64,000 bases of DNA from Leptofilum sp041748655. GTDB taxonomy: Bacteria > Chloroflexota > Anaerolineae > Promineifilales > Promineifilaceae. The stretch's first letter is position 1; every line of letters starts with the position of its first letter. Position numbers and translations under genes: made by a program. Where the stretch lies: positions 46,988-110,987 of the forward strand of contig JBGTCV010000116.1 in NCBI GenBank assembly GCA_041748655.1, written 5' to 3'. Below the pieces are notes generated by a model that had not been told where the DNA came from, did no database searches, and saw only the letters and a list, made by a program, of their open reading frames with translations. Shown here in pieces: positions 43,109 to 52,405 of the stretch.

Positions 43109-44116
43109 TTAAAGTTCGATTGGTTTGGAGAGAATTTCGACGAGGAGCTTGATGGAGTTTTCCACGTCGTCGGCGTCTACCGTTTCGCTTTGGGAGTGGA
43201 CGTAGCGGCAGGGGATGGAGATGCAGCCTGCGGCCGAGCCGCCGTTGGCAATCTGGATGGGCCTGGCGTCTGTGGTGCCGCCGGTGAGCACTTCCAGTTG
43301 GTAAGGAATATTGGCTTCCTCGGCACGCTGCTTCATGACACGCACCAGGCCGGTGTGGGCGATCATGCCGCTGTCTTTCACCTTGATGGCGGTGCCTTTG
43401 CCCAGCCCTATGGCCATTGGGGCCGCTTCGGGCACGTCGGCAGAGATGGTGACGTCCAGGGCGATGCCCACGTCTGGGTCGATGCGGTTGGCGGCGGCTT
43501 CTGCGCCGCGTGTGCCCACTTCTTCCTGCACGCTGAAGACGAAATAAACGTCGTGGGGGGTTTTCTTGAGCCGTTTGAGCGCCTCGATGGCCACCAAGCA
43601 GCCGATGCGGTCATCCATGCTTTTGGCGCTGAGCCGTTTGCCCTGGGCCAGGAACGGCCGTACAAACCCCACCGCATCCCCCACCTTCACCGGACAATCT
43701 TCCCGGCTGGTTGCCCCCACATCGATGTAATGCTTTTCCAGACTGTGTACCTTGCTGCGGTCGGTAATGCGGTCGCTGTAGATGATGCCGATACGGCCGT
43801 CGGCAAACTGCACCCGACTGCCCAGCAGCGTATGGGTGTAGATACCGCCGATGTTGGTAAAGCGGCAGAAGCCATCTTCGGTGATGTGGGAAATCATCAG
43901 GCCGATTTCGTCCATGTGGGCGGCAATCATTACTTTTAGACCACCTTTCCCCTTGCCTTTCTTGCTCGCAAATTTGCGCGCAATCAGGTTGCCCATCGCA
44001 TCCACCGAAATTTCATCGGCATATTTTTCAATTTCAGGCCGAATCAGCGCCCGCATTTGGTCTTCAAAGCCCGATGGGCCGTACGCTTCTACCAGTTTTT
44101 TGATTAAATCGTTCAT
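43109..44116 (-). CDS. M42 family aminopeptidase (first of three in the window)
   Basis: The 335-residue protein has all M42 metal and catalytic sites: AAHMDEIGLM (His, catalytic Asp), SMDDRIG (bridging Asp), VQEEVGTRGA (catalytic Glu and ligand), ALDVT and CRYVHSQSE (last His). M42 enzymes form large tetrahedral dodecamers and trim peptides produced by proteasome-like proteases. It is the downstream member of a three-gene array, separated from the next copy by a family B repeat. The three copies are clearly diverged from one another, which suggests different peptide preferences. Confidence 0.92.
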   Translation of the reverse strand: MNDLIKKLVEAYGPSGFEDQMRALIRPEIEKYADEISVDAMGNLIARKFASKKGKGKGGLKVMIAAHMDEIGLMISHITEDGFCRFTNIGGIYTHTLLGSRVQFADGRIGIIYSDRITDRSKVHSLEKHYIDVGATSREDCPVKVGDAVGFVRPFLAQGKRLSAKSMDDRIGCLVAIEALKRLKKTPHDVYFVFSVQEEVGTRGAEAAANRIDPDVGIALDVTISADVPEAAPMAIGLGKGTAIKVKDSGMIAHTGLVRVMKQRAEEANIPYQLEVLTGGTTDARPIQIANGGSAAGCISIPCRYVHSQSETVDADDVENSIKLLVEILSKPIEL

Positions 44117-44149
44117 TCTGTCCTCGATAGGTGAGATGAGTGGTTGGGA

Positions 44150-44206
44150 GGTAATTAGGTAATTGAGTAATTGGGTAATTACTCAATTACCCAATTACTC
44201 AATTAC
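44150..44206. repeat. Intergenic GTAATT repeat cluster, family B copy 4
   Basis: GGTAATTAGGTAATTGAGTAATT followed by ACTCAATTACCCAATTACTC can form a hairpin between two M42 genes. Confidence 0.85.
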
Positions 44207-45236
44207 GCTTCACAATTTCCTCTGTTAAATTTAACAACGTCGCTTTGGCCAGCTTGACCACATTCGCATAATCATCCAGGTTGATCATCATGGTGGGGGT
44301 GTGGGCGTAGCGGCCAGGCACGGCGATGGTGGCGGCTGGAATGGCCCCACGGATGCGCTGAATCACGGCCGTATTTGTCCCACCACCACCCGGACGGCGA
44401 ATCTGGAACGGAATGTCGTTCTCGGCGGCGGTTTGGGTGATGAGGCTCACCAGGCGCGGGTCTTGCAAGGTGCCGCTGTCCATGACGTAGATGGACGGCC
44501 CTTTGCCCAGCGCCACGTTGGGGCTCACGTCATCCTTGTTGGGCAGGTCGTAGGCGGGGGTGCATTCCAAAATGAGGGCCACGTCTGGCTGGACGCCATA
44601 AGCGGCGGTGGTAGCCCCGCGCAGACCCACTTCTTCCTGCACGGTGAAGGTGGCGATGAGGTCGAAGGGAAACGGCCGTTCCCGCAGCAGTTCAATCAAT
44701 GCCGCACAGCCTGCCCGATTATCGAACGATTTACCGATGGCTGTCAAGCCAAGTTCCTCGTATTCCGTCACAAAGGCAGCCCGGTCGCCAATGTTGATCT
44801 TGCCGCTGGCGGCGTCCTTGTTCTTTGCGCCAATGTCGATGCGCATCTCGTCCATCTTTACCACGCTGTTGCGCTGGCTGGCATTGAGCAGGTGGATGGG
44901 CCGCGCCCCAATGACGCCGGCGAGCTTTTTGGGGCCAACCTGCACCACCTTGCCCAGCAGGGCGCGGTCGTCGAAGCCGCCCACGCCGCTAAATTTCAGC
45001 GTGCCGTTGCTGTCGTAATCGGTGATGATGAGCCCCACTTCGTCCATATGGGCATCCACCATCACCCGCAAATCGACTGCGCCGGTTCCTTTTTTTAGGG
45101 CAATCAGGCTGCCCATCGCATCTACGTGCCATTCATCCACATGGTCGGCGATGAGGTCGCGAATCAACAGCCGCACCTCTTTTTCTTCGCCAGACACGCC
45201 GACGGCTTCTGTTAGGTTTTTGAGTAGTTCGTTCAT
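44199..45236 (-). CDS. M42 family aminopeptidase (second of three)
   Basis: The 345-residue protein carries VDAHMDEVGL, SFDNRAGC, VQEEVGLRGA and ILECTP where the first copy has ALDVT, and PGRYAHTP. The metal ligand series is complete, with Glu replacing Asp at one position as in YsdC-like members. Its last residues are encoded inside a family B repeat. It sits between the other two M42 genes on the same strand, with repeat-filled spacers, so co-transcription is possible but unproven. Confidence 0.92.
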   Translation of the reverse strand: MNELLKNLTEAVGVSGEEKEVRLLIRDLIADHVDEWHVDAMGSLIALKKGTGAVDLRVMVDAHMDEVGLIITDYDSNGTLKFSGVGGFDDRALLGKVVQVGPKKLAGVIGARPIHLLNASQRNSVVKMDEMRIDIGAKNKDAASGKINIGDRAAFVTEYEELGLTAIGKSFDNRAGCAALIELLRERPFPFDLIATFTVQEEVGLRGATTAAYGVQPDVALILECTPAYDLPNKDDVSPNVALGKGPSIYVMDSGTLQDPRLVSLITQTAAENDIPFQIRRPGGGGTNTAVIQRIRGAIPAATIAVPGRYAHTPTMMINLDDYANVVKLAKATLLNLTEEIVKRN

Positions 45237-45250
45237 TTCGGTTATCCGTG

Positions 45251-45331
45251 GTCGGTAATCGGTGATCGGTAATCAGTGATCAGTAATCGGTAAACTGTTT
45301 ACCGCTCACCGATTACTGTTTACTGTTTACT
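45251..45331. repeat. Intergenic GTAATC repeat cluster, family B-prime copy 1
   Basis: GGTAATCGGTGATCGGTAATC and CACCGATTACTG are complementary across the element. It overlaps the last codons of the third M42 gene. Confidence 0.85.
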
Positions 45332-46414
45332 ATCTTCTTTTTCCATCATCCCCGCAGCCAAATCATCCAGGAATTTGTCGTTCAGTTGGGCAATAAATTC
45401 ACCCATTAAACGGCCGCTTCGTTCCACATCTTTCAGCGAGACGGATTCAACCATGGTGTGCATGTAGCGCAGGGGGATGGAGATGAGCCCGGTGGGAATG
45501 CCGCTGCGGGCGACCTGTACGCCAAAGGCGTCGGTGCCGCTGGCCCGGCTGTGCGTGCCGGTGCCGATACTCATTTCCAGCGATTCGGCCGTGGCTTTGA
45601 GCGCCTTGTACATGCCTGTGTGAACATTTGGCCCCAAATCGAGGACGGGACCGGCGTCCAGCTCAAATGTGCCGGTGTCGTTGGCCCCCGGCCCTTTGCC
45701 AAAGGTCACGTCGATGGCGATGGCGGCGTCTGGCTGCTGCGAATGGGCGCTGGTGAACGCGCCCAGCAGGCGGGTTTCTTCCTGCACGGTGGCCACGGCG
45801 ATTACGTCCCAGCTGTGGCTGCGCTGGCTCAAATATTCCAGACAGATGGTGACGGCTGCCACAGAAGCCCGGTTGTCCAGCGCTTTGCCAGCGATACGGC
45901 CGTTCAGCAATTTGCGCAGTGGCTGGCGAAAACTGATAAAGTCACCTACCGAAATTTCGGCTTCAACCTCAGTCAAAGGCAAACCCACATCTACGACCAA
46001 TTCCTCGTAGCCAAACGGTTTGTCCCGCTTTTCTTCTGGCAGCATGGCACCGGGCAGGCTGCCCAGCACGCCGGTGAAATTTTTGTTACGGCCGTGTACC
46101 ACCACCAGCTGCCCGTACAAATGTCGAATATCCACCCCGCCCACGTTGGTCACGCGCAAAAAGCCGCTGCCGTTTTGGGAGACAATCTGGTAAACCATCA
46201 GGGCAATTTCGTCCATGTGGGCTGCCAGCAAAATGGAGCGCCGGGGCGTCGGGCCGCTGCCCTCTTTGAGGGCCATCAAATTGCCGACGTGATCACGCAC
46301 AAAGCGGCTGGCGTACGGCTGCCACAACACTTCCACCGCGTTGGCAATGGCTTGTTCATTGCCGGAGGGGCCAGGGGTTTCGGTTAAAGTTTGTAAAAGT
46401 TTAAATGGTTCCAT
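45320..46414 (-). CDS. M42 family aminopeptidase (third of three, first in transcription order)
   Basis: The 364-residue protein has AAHMDEIALM, ALDNRASVAA, VQEETRLLGA, AIDVTFG and RYMHTMVE. In place of the usual EE-GxRGA it reads EETRLLGAFT, so the second Glu of the pair and the Gly/Arg environment are altered while one Glu remains. It may be active with changed selectivity. A Thr/Pro-rich membrane protein is encoded immediately upstream. The last residues fall in repeat sequence. Confidence 0.9.
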   Translation of the reverse strand: MEPFKLLQTLTETPGPSGNEQAIANAVEVLWQPYASRFVRDHVGNLMALKEGSGPTPRRSILLAAHMDEIALMVYQIVSQNGSGFLRVTNVGGVDIRHLYGQLVVVHGRNKNFTGVLGSLPGAMLPEEKRDKPFGYEELVVDVGLPLTEVEAEISVGDFISFRQPLRKLLNGRIAGKALDNRASVAAVTICLEYLSQRSHSWDVIAVATVQEETRLLGAFTSAHSQQPDAAIAIDVTFGKGPGANDTGTFELDAGPVLDLGPNVHTGMYKALKATAESLEMSIGTGTHSRASGTDAFGVQVARSGIPTGLISIPLRYMHTMVESVSLKDVERSGRLMGEFIAQLNDKFLDDLAAGMMEKEDSKQ

Positions 46415-46444
46415 AAGCTCTCTTATTTATTTGGAACCGGATGT

Positions 46445-47014
46445 TTACGGTTCCGGTTCGGCTTCTGTGGTTGCGGTAGCAGTTGGGTCTGGCACCAGCG
46501 TGGCGGTTGGTTCTTGTGTGGCCGTGGCTGTAGGCGCGGCGACTGTAGCTGTGTTTGTCGGCGTGGCGATGATGGTCGCGGTTGGGCTGGCTGTGGCCGT
46601 ATCGGTTGCTGTAGGCGTAATGGCCTGAGTTGCTGTGGCCGTGACGGTGCTTGTGCTGGTTGCTGTAGCGGTTCCGGTTGGGGTACCTGTAGCCGTTGAC
46701 GTGGCCGTGGTGGTTTCTGTGGCGGTGGGCAGCACGGTGGGCGTTTGGAACTGGCCTGGCGTGGGTGGCAGCGTGGCGCTGGGTGTGGTTGTGCCGGGCG
46801 TTCTGGTAGGAACGGCCGTTAACGTGCCTGGCGGTAAAACTTGTGTGGCGGTATCGGTTGGCGTTGGGGATATGATCACGGGCAGCGTGGGGGGCAAATC
46901 ACTCATCGGCACGTCCGGGGCAATCACTAACAGCACAACGCCCGCAAGGTAGCAAGGGATGGTTAGCAGGATAACACCGATCAAAATAAGATAGGTACGG
47001 CGGCGAGAATTCAT
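46445..47014 (-). CDS. Membrane-anchored Thr/Pro/Ala-rich protein
   Basis: The 189-residue protein has a short basic N-terminus, one membrane helix (YLILIGVILLTIPCYLAGVVLL) and then about 150 residues made almost only of Thr, Ala, Pro and Ser. It is full of TATAT and PTATAT units and ends in an acidic EAEPEP. The extracytoplasmic part would be a flexible, mucin-like stalk, possibly glycosylated. Such stalks are common in surface proteins of Chloroflexota. No folded domain is visible. It lies just upstream of the M42 array. Confidence 0.7.
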   Translation of the reverse strand: MNSRRRTYLILIGVILLTIPCYLAGVVLLVIAPDVPMSDLPPTLPVIISPTPTDTATQVLPPGTLTAVPTRTPGTTTPSATLPPTPGQFQTPTVLPTATETTTATSTATGTPTGTATATSTSTVTATATQAITPTATDTATASPTATIIATPTNTATVAAPTATATQEPTATLVPDPTATATTEAEPEP

Positions 47015-47165
47015 TGTCGGGATGATAGTTTACAACGGAGTAAATGACAAACCGTTTCCCCCGAAAAAATCGGTTCAGCAGCTGATTCTCCCGTTTTTCC
47101 CCGGTGACTATGGGCATGGATTCCCAACTATGACCATCGGCTAACATTCTGCTGCAAGCTGTTGA

Positions 47166-47194
47166 TTGCTATGGCTATAGGCGCATGTTATAAT
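47166..47194 (+). promoter_or_regulatory. Promoter upstream of the structured leader
   Basis: TTGCTA (47166-47171), a 17-base spacer and a perfect TATAAT (47189-47194) predict a transcript start near 47201. That gives a leader of about 178 bases for the histidine kinase gene. Confidence 0.7.
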
Positions 47195-47200
47195 CGATCT

Positions 47201-47378
47201 GCTGTATCGTTATTGTAAAGTAAGTGCCGTCCGCAAATAAGTTATCGGAATTGTGCGGACGGCTTGGAGTAAGCGGCCTTCCAATCAGGTAAGTTATTGT
47301 TAGCCGCTTACTAAGCGACGAGAACTACTCCGTTAGCTCAAATGAGGTGGAATACCTCAGCGGGAAGAGAATAACTGT
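47201..47378 (+). ncRNA. Structured 5' leader with twin hairpins (candidate cis-regulatory RNA)
   Basis: Hairpin 1 has perfect 10-bp arms GCCGTCCGCA (47226-47235) and TGCGGACGGC (47254-47263). Hairpin 2 has perfect 10-bp arms AGTAAGCGGC (47268-47277) and GCCGCTTACT (47303-47312). Both loops contain TAAGTTATYG, at 47238-47247 and 47290-47299. A third short hairpin GAGGT-GGAAT-ACCTC (47344-47358) ends five bases before the purine-rich ribosome site. No known riboswitch core is recognised. The rest of 47015-47378 shows only the promoter. Confidence 0.6.
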
Positions 47379-50300
47379 ATGCCAGTAAACCTGTGGGGTG
47401 TAAGTAGGGAACTGTCGCTTAACCTGCCAAACCGTGCGGTAGGCTACCTGCTTTTGCTCTTTTGTATTGCTCTTTTTGTTTATTTAATTCGCCACTTTCG
47501 TCCACACGCCCAACGCTTTACCCGGCAGCAATGGGTTTGGACGGCTGCGCTTTCTCTGGCAGGCCTTTTTACCAGCCAACTGCTTCCCCTTCGTTTTTCT
47601 TTTGCCTCTTCCCCGGTGGTTGAATTACCAGAAAGTGCGGCTATGCTGCTCAGCGCTATTCCGCTGCTGCTGGCAGGCATTGTGGTGGGGCCAGCAGGCG
47701 CGCTGATTGTGGGGGCGTTTACTGGCCTGGGGGTGACGTTGGGGCAGACGCACCAGCTGGTTGATATTTTTTGGGGGGTATTTACGGCCGTTTCTCTTGC
47801 TTACCTCCTCCAACAACATTATTCTGGCCAGATTTACCATTGGCTGCGGCAGCCGTGGGTGGTGGGTTTGTTGGGTGGCCTGCTGTTTACGCTTTTAAGC
47901 GGCATCGGCACCTTTGCCAACGTTGAGGTTTCCGGGCTGGCGGCGCTGGATCAGGCGCTGGTGGTAGCGTCGGCCAATTTCTGGCTCCGGCTGCTGGAAG
48001 GTTTGGTGGCAGGTGGCGTGGTGATGTTTGTGCTGCGTAACGTGCCCAATTTACGGCCGTCTCACCCTCTCATCCCCCCGCCTACCCGGCGCAGTCTGCA
48101 AAAACGGCTCCAGCTCAACTATTTTGCCTTTGCGGCGCTGCTCATTTTGCTTTCGATTACGGTGGTGTACAATCTGGCGATCTCTGTTTCTACCCGGTTG
48201 GTGGTCAACCAGATGGCTTACAATGCCACCGTCGTTTCGGCCGAAATCCCCCAATTTGTAAATCAGCTGGATACGCAGCTGACCCTGTTTGAAGCGGACC
48301 AGGCGGCGCTGCGGAGTGAGGATACGGCCGTTGCCTATGAGGCCCTGGCCGAACTGTACCGCCGTAACCCTGCTTCCTATCAACAGCTGCTGCTGGTGGC
48401 TGAGACCGGAGAGGTAACGGCCGTTTTCCCCAACGAACCAAACCCTGTTGAACTGTCTGATGATGAAGCCACTGCCGTAGCTCAGGCATATGCCCCCAAT
48501 CCCAAAAACGTGGTGCTGGCCAATATGCCCACGTCGGGTCAGGTACTTAGTTTGGTGGTGCCGGTGCGGCTGGCTGAGGGAGATACGGCCGTTGTTCTCA
48601 TCGGGCGGCTGGCCAGTTTTAGTCTGGATGATCTGCTGGTTGGGTTGCAAGGTACCGTGGGCGGCGGCACCGGCTTTTTGGTGAACGAGCAGGCCCAAAT
48701 CATTGCCCACCCTCAGAATGCCTTCATCCGTGCCGACTGGCCTGGCCCGGCGGATGAACTGCGCCGCCTCTGGTTTACCCGCACAGAAACGGGCGAGGCG
48801 CACCGGGGTTGGCTGCAAGGTGACAGCGCCCGCCAGCTGGTTTATACGCAAACGGTGCCGGATCTGGGCTGGACGGTGGTAACGGCCGTTCCCTACGAAA
48901 TTGTTCTGGGGCAAGCGCTGCGCATCGGCTGGCCGCTGCTGCTGGTGCTGCTGCTGGGAACGGCACTCTTCTACACAAATGTTGCCCTGTTGGGGCGCGA
49001 CATTACCCAGCCGATCAACAAAATTGTGGCCGCCAGCAAAACGATGGCCGCCGGGGGCAGCTGGGCTGCTACCGAGCTGGAACAGCGCGAAGATGAAATT
49101 GGCGAACTGAACCAGGCGTTTATCCAGATGCAGCGGGCTACCCGCAAGCAGCTCAACGATTTGTCGCTGCTGCTGGGCACCAGCCACGACGTCTCTACCA
49201 GCATCGATCTGAACCAGGGCATCCCGGCCATTTTGCGCGGGGCGCTGCGCGGCACGGGTGCAGCCGGGGCGCGGGCCGTGGTGCTGAATCCCAGCGGCGG
49301 CAATCCGCTCTCCTTTGGCGAGGGGCCAGCGGCCGAGGCGATGAAAGCGCTGGACCGCCCCATCATGACCCGCCTGCGCCACCTGCAGGAGCTGATGCTG
49401 GCTACGCCTAACCAGATTCGCGCCGCGCTGGATCTGGAGCGTGAAGCGGAACCGCCGGTGCCTGCCCTGGTGGCTATTCCGCTTTACTCTCATGATCGTT
49501 TTCAGGGGATTTTGTGGTTAGGTTACCGTCAGGCGCACAGCTACGATGTTTCTGAGCGGAATTTATTGGTGACGTTGGCCAGCCAAACGGCCGTACTCGT
49601 CGAAAACGCCCGCCTCTTTGCCACTGCCGAAGGGGGCCGCCGCCGCCTCGCCGCCGTGCTGGCCAGCACCACCGACGCGGTCATCGTCACCGATCAGACT
49701 GAGCGTATTCTGCTTATCAACCGGGCGGCGGAGCGCATTTTTAACCTCGATGCCAGCGAAGTGGCGGGCCGGCCCGTAGCGAAAGTGATCGAACCAGCTG
49801 ACTTGGTTAAGGCACTCACCGGCCAGGATGAACACAGCCGCAATCTGGAACTACCCATGCCCAACGGATCAACCTATTATGCCAGCGCCTCTACCATCGT
49901 TAGCAACGAGGGGCAGGTATTTGGCCGCGTCGCTGTCTTGCGCGACATCACCCATCTTAAAGAGATCGATGAGATGAAGTCTGATTTTGTGGCCACCGTC
50001 TCTCACGATTTGCGCAGCCCGCTTACCTACATGCGCGGCTATGCCACGATGGTGCCGATGGTAGATGAACTCAGCCCCAAACAGCATGAATATCTGGAAA
50101 AAATTCTGGCAGGCATTGACCAGATGTCCCATCTGGTGGACGATTTACTCGATTTAGGCCGCATTGAAGCGGGGGTCGATTTAGCCCAGGAGCGTATCGA
50201 TGTCAAACCACTGCTGGAAAGCATTGCTGAGGAGTATTGGCAGCACGCCCATCTGGCGGGTATCAAGCTCAATGTAGATGTTGCCGAGGATATTTCTACC

Positions 50301-50678
50301 ATCACCGGTGATGGCTCTCTAATTCGCCAGGCGCTGGCCAACCTGATCGGCAACGGTATTAAGTATGCCCCGAACAGCGGCCCCATGTGGCTGCGTGCCG
50401 AGCTAGAGAATGAGGAGCTTGTTCTCAGCGTGCAGGACAGCGGCCCCGGCATCCCCAAACAAGACCAGATACGGCTGTTTGAGAAGTTCTACCGTGTCAA
50501 GCAGCGCGGCACGGAAAAAATTAAGGGCTCTGGGCTGGGTCTGGCCATCGTGCGCTCCATCGCCGAACGGCACGGCGGGCGGGCCTGGTGCATCAGCCAA
50601 CAGGGAAAAGGGTGTACCTTTGCTATTTCGCTGCCGGTTTACCAGAATGGGTACAAACCAGTGGGGGGGAGTTTGTAA
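47379..50678 (+). CDS. Large membrane sensor histidine kinase (HAMP-GAF-PAS-HisKA-HATPase)
   Basis: The 1099-residue protein has about six N-terminal membrane helices (residues 20-230; GIVVGPAGALIVGAFTGLG) resembling 5TM-type sensing regions. An extracytoplasmic Cache-like domain lies at about 255-505 between two further helices. HAMP (about 515-570), GAF (580-740), PAS (745-860), HisKA with SHDLRSPLTYMRGYA and HATPase with GNGIKYAPNSG, DSGPGIP and GSGLGLAIV follow. It has no fused receiver, so a partner response regulator is needed; none is next to it. It is transcribed behind a structured leader, so its level may be controlled post-transcriptionally. The stimulus is unknown. Confidence 0.9.
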   Translation: MPVNLWGVSRELSLNLPNRAVGYLLLLFCIALFVYLIRHFRPHAQRFTRQQWVWTAALSLAGLFTSQLLPLRFSFASSPVVELPESAAMLLSAIPLLLAGIVVGPAGALIVGAFTGLGVTLGQTHQLVDIFWGVFTAVSLAYLLQQHYSGQIYHWLRQPWVVGLLGGLLFTLLSGIGTFANVEVSGLAALDQALVVASANFWLRLLEGLVAGGVVMFVLRNVPNLRPSHPLIPPPTRRSLQKRLQLNYFAFAALLILLSITVVYNLAISVSTRLVVNQMAYNATVVSAEIPQFVNQLDTQLTLFEADQAALRSEDTAVAYEALAELYRRNPASYQQLLLVAETGEVTAVFPNEPNPVELSDDEATAVAQAYAPNPKNVVLANMPTSGQVLSLVVPVRLAEGDTAVVLIGRLASFSLDDLLVGLQGTVGGGTGFLVNEQAQIIAHPQNAFIRADWPGPADELRRLWFTRTETGEAHRGWLQGDSARQLVYTQTVPDLGWTVVTAVPYEIVLGQALRIGWPLLLVLLLGTALFYTNVALLGRDITQPINKIVAASKTMAAGGSWAATELEQREDEIGELNQAFIQMQRATRKQLNDLSLLLGTSHDVSTSIDLNQGIPAILRGALRGTGAAGARAVVLNPSGGNPLSFGEGPAAEAMKALDRPIMTRLRHLQELMLATPNQIRAALDLEREAEPPVPALVAIPLYSHDRFQGILWLGYRQAHSYDVSERNLLVTLASQTAVLVENARLFATAEGGRRRLAAVLASTTDAVIVTDQTERILLINRAAERIFNLDASEVAGRPVAKVIEPADLVKALTGQDEHSRNLELPMPNGSTYYASASTIVSNEGQVFGRVAVLRDITHLKEIDEMKSDFVATVSHDLRSPLTYMRGYATMVPMVDELSPKQHEYLEKILAGIDQMSHLVDDLLDLGRIEAGVDLAQERIDVKPLLESIAEEYWQHAHLAGIKLNVDVAEDISTITGDGSLIRQALANLIGNGIKYAPNSGPMWLRAELENEELVLSVQDSGPGIPKQDQIRLFEKFYRVKQRGTEKIKGSGLGLAIVRSIAERHGGRAWCISQQGKGCTFAISLPVYQNGYKPVGGSL

Positions 50679-50780
50679 TCGGTAATCAGTAATCAGTAAT
50701 TCGGTAATTCCTGACATTTTGATAAGGGGAGTGGAGATTACAAATTAACCAATCTCCAATCTCCAATCTTTAATCTCCAA
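50677..50780. repeat. GTAATC and CAATCTC repeat cluster (family B-prime copy 2 and neighbours)
   Basis: GTAATCGGTAATCAGTAATC begins at the kinase stop codon. From about 50750 AATCTCCAATCTCCAATC forms a short tandem repeat. Confidence 0.7.
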
Positions 50781-50817
50781 GACAACGCTAATTTAAGCCC
50801 TTTGAAAGTACCGCAGT

Positions 50818-51741
50818 TTATTGGGAGAGGGTTTGCAATACGGCTTCCAGTTCGGCGGGGAGTTCGGCCTGGATGGTGAGCTCTTCATTGTCAGACGGCC
50901 GTTTCACCCGCAGCACCGCCGCATGTAAAAAATGACGGCCTAGCTGGATAGAGGGTTTGCGACGGCCGTATACTTTGTCCCCCACAATCGGAAAGCCCAG
51001 GTAGGCCAGGTGCACCCGAATCTGGTGGGTGCGCCCCGTGAACAGCTCGCAGCGCAGCAGCGTGTGATCGTCGTAGCCAGTGATGGTGTCGTACTGGGTT
51101 TGGGCCGGGCGGGTGCGGGCGGAGCCGCCAAAGGGGATGACCGACATCTTTTTGCGCTGGCGCGGATCGCGGCCAATCGGTGCGTCGATGAGGGCGGTGG
51201 AAGGCTGCACCTGGCCATCTACGAGAGCTAGATATTGTTTGCCCACGGTGCGCTCCTTGAACTGGGCCTGTAGATGGCGCAGTGCCTGCTCATTTTTGGC
51301 AATCACGATGAGCCCAGAGGTATCTTTGTCCAGCCGGTGTACAATGCCGGGCCGCTTTTCGCCGCCGATGCCGGGCAGGTCTGGGCAGTGGGCCAGGATG
51401 GCGTTGACCAGGGTGCCGCTGCCGTGTCCCACGGCAGGATGCACCACCATCCCTGCTGGCTTGTTGATGATGATCATATCGTCATCTTCGTAGCGGATGT
51501 CCAGGGGAATTGCCTCGGGCAGCAGTTCGGTTTCTTCTGGTTCGGGCAGGGTGACGATGACTTCTTCGTCCCCATCGAGGCGTAAATTGGCTTTGGCGGG
51601 ACGGCCGTTTACCAAGATTTGCTCCTCTTTAAGCAAGCGTTGAATTTGGGTGCGCGACAGGGTAGGCAGATGCTCGGTCAGCACCTTGTCCAGGCGTTCA
51701 CCGGGGGCATCGAGATGTAAGACTTGGATTGTATTATTCAT
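50818..51741 (-). CDS. RluD-family 23S rRNA pseudouridine synthase
   Basis: The 307-residue protein has an N-terminal S4 RNA-binding domain (RLDKVLTEHLPTLSRTQIQR, then ILVNGRPAKANLRL). The pseudouridine synthase domain follows with the catalytic Asp in HRLDKDTSGLIV, and later ELFTGRTHQIRVHL and GDKVYGRR. This is the RluA/RluC/RluD layout, and the S4 domain plus length favour RluD-like. The start at 51741 is set by MNNTIQVLHLDAPGERLD; the longer frame overlaps lspA. It overlaps the end of lspA by eight bases, so the two genes are co-transcribed, an arrangement common in many bacteria. Confidence 0.93.
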   Translation of the reverse strand: MNNTIQVLHLDAPGERLDKVLTEHLPTLSRTQIQRLLKEEQILVNGRPAKANLRLDGDEEVIVTLPEPEETELLPEAIPLDIRYEDDDMIIINKPAGMVVHPAVGHGSGTLVNAILAHCPDLPGIGGEKRPGIVHRLDKDTSGLIVIAKNEQALRHLQAQFKERTVGKQYLALVDGQVQPSTALIDAPIGRDPRQRKKMSVIPFGGSARTRPAQTQYDTITGYDDHTLLRCELFTGRTHQIRVHLAYLGFPIVGDKVYGRRKPSIQLGRHFLHAAVLRVKRPSDNEELTIQAELPAELEAVLQTLSQ

Positions 51742-52366
51742 GGTTGGGGTCCGGTTGGGGGTGGGAAGCGGAAACGGCCGTTTCCAGCGACCTGTCTGTG
51801 TCATGTTCCTGAGCTGCTAACTGCTGAGCTTTTATTTCGCGTGATTCTTGCCAGACAAGCACGGCCAGAATCACAGCGCCAGAGACAACGGCTAAATCAG
51901 CCAGGTTAAAGATGTACCAGGGGCCGATGTCGATAAAATCGGTGACGTGCCCCAGGCGAAAGCGGTCGATCATGTTGCCCAACGCCCCGCCCATTTGCAA
52001 GCCCAGCGCCAGCCGCAGCAGCCGTTGGTTGCCGGGCAAAATGTGGTTGTAATAGATAATTCCCAGGCTTACCACAATGGCCAGATAGCGGAAAATGTTG
52101 CCGCCTCCGGCAAACAGGCCAAAGGTTGCGCCGGTATTGTAGATGTGGAAGATGCGGAAGTAAGATTCCAGGCTGGGAATGGGAGCGTATACTTCAAACA
52201 AAGCCAGATTGCTTTCCACGAGATACTTCGTGTATTGATCGACAACAATGGCCACCAGGGCAACGCTGAAAAGAATCAGTCGTTCGAAAAAGGTGGCGCG
52301 GGGGTGTTTTGGGGCGAGAACGGCCGTTTCCTTCTCGGCCATTGGTGTTATTTCTGGTTCATTCAT
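51734..52366 (-). CDS. lspA: Lipoprotein signal peptidase
   Basis: The 210-residue integral membrane protease removes signal peptides of lipoproteins. Four helices are visible, with the first (LFSVALVAIVVDQYTKYLV) containing the conserved DQYTK. The catalytic Asp pair lies in GGALGNMIDRFRLGHVTDFI and FNLADLAVVSGAV. N- and C-terminal extensions of about 25 residues beyond the usual length are hydrophilic. It is followed by the RluD-type gene with an eight-base overlap. It could process the lipoproteins encoded in this window, for example the one at 4672. Confidence 0.95.
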   Translation of the reverse strand: MNEPEITPMAEKETAVLAPKHPRATFFERLILFSVALVAIVVDQYTKYLVESNLALFEVYAPIPSLESYFRIFHIYNTGATFGLFAGGGNIFRYLAIVVSLGIIYYNHILPGNQRLLRLALGLQMGGALGNMIDRFRLGHVTDFIDIGPWYIFNLADLAVVSGAVILAVLVWQESREIKAQQLAAQEHDTDRSLETAVSASHPQPDPNHE

Positions 52367-52405
52367 AGCAATAGTTTACCAACCCCTTCATAAGTTTGCG
52401 AGTCC

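Noticed and set aside
47310..47378. Possible tRNA-like sequence (CCGTTAGCTCA) near the kinase start
   Set aside because: No acceptor stem, anticodon arm or T-arm can be formed; the sequence fits the leader hairpins better.
48051..49493. 480-residue minus-strand frame inside the histidine kinase gene
   Set aside because: It is antisense to a gene with complete kinase motifs and has a Gln/Arg/His-rich shadow composition.
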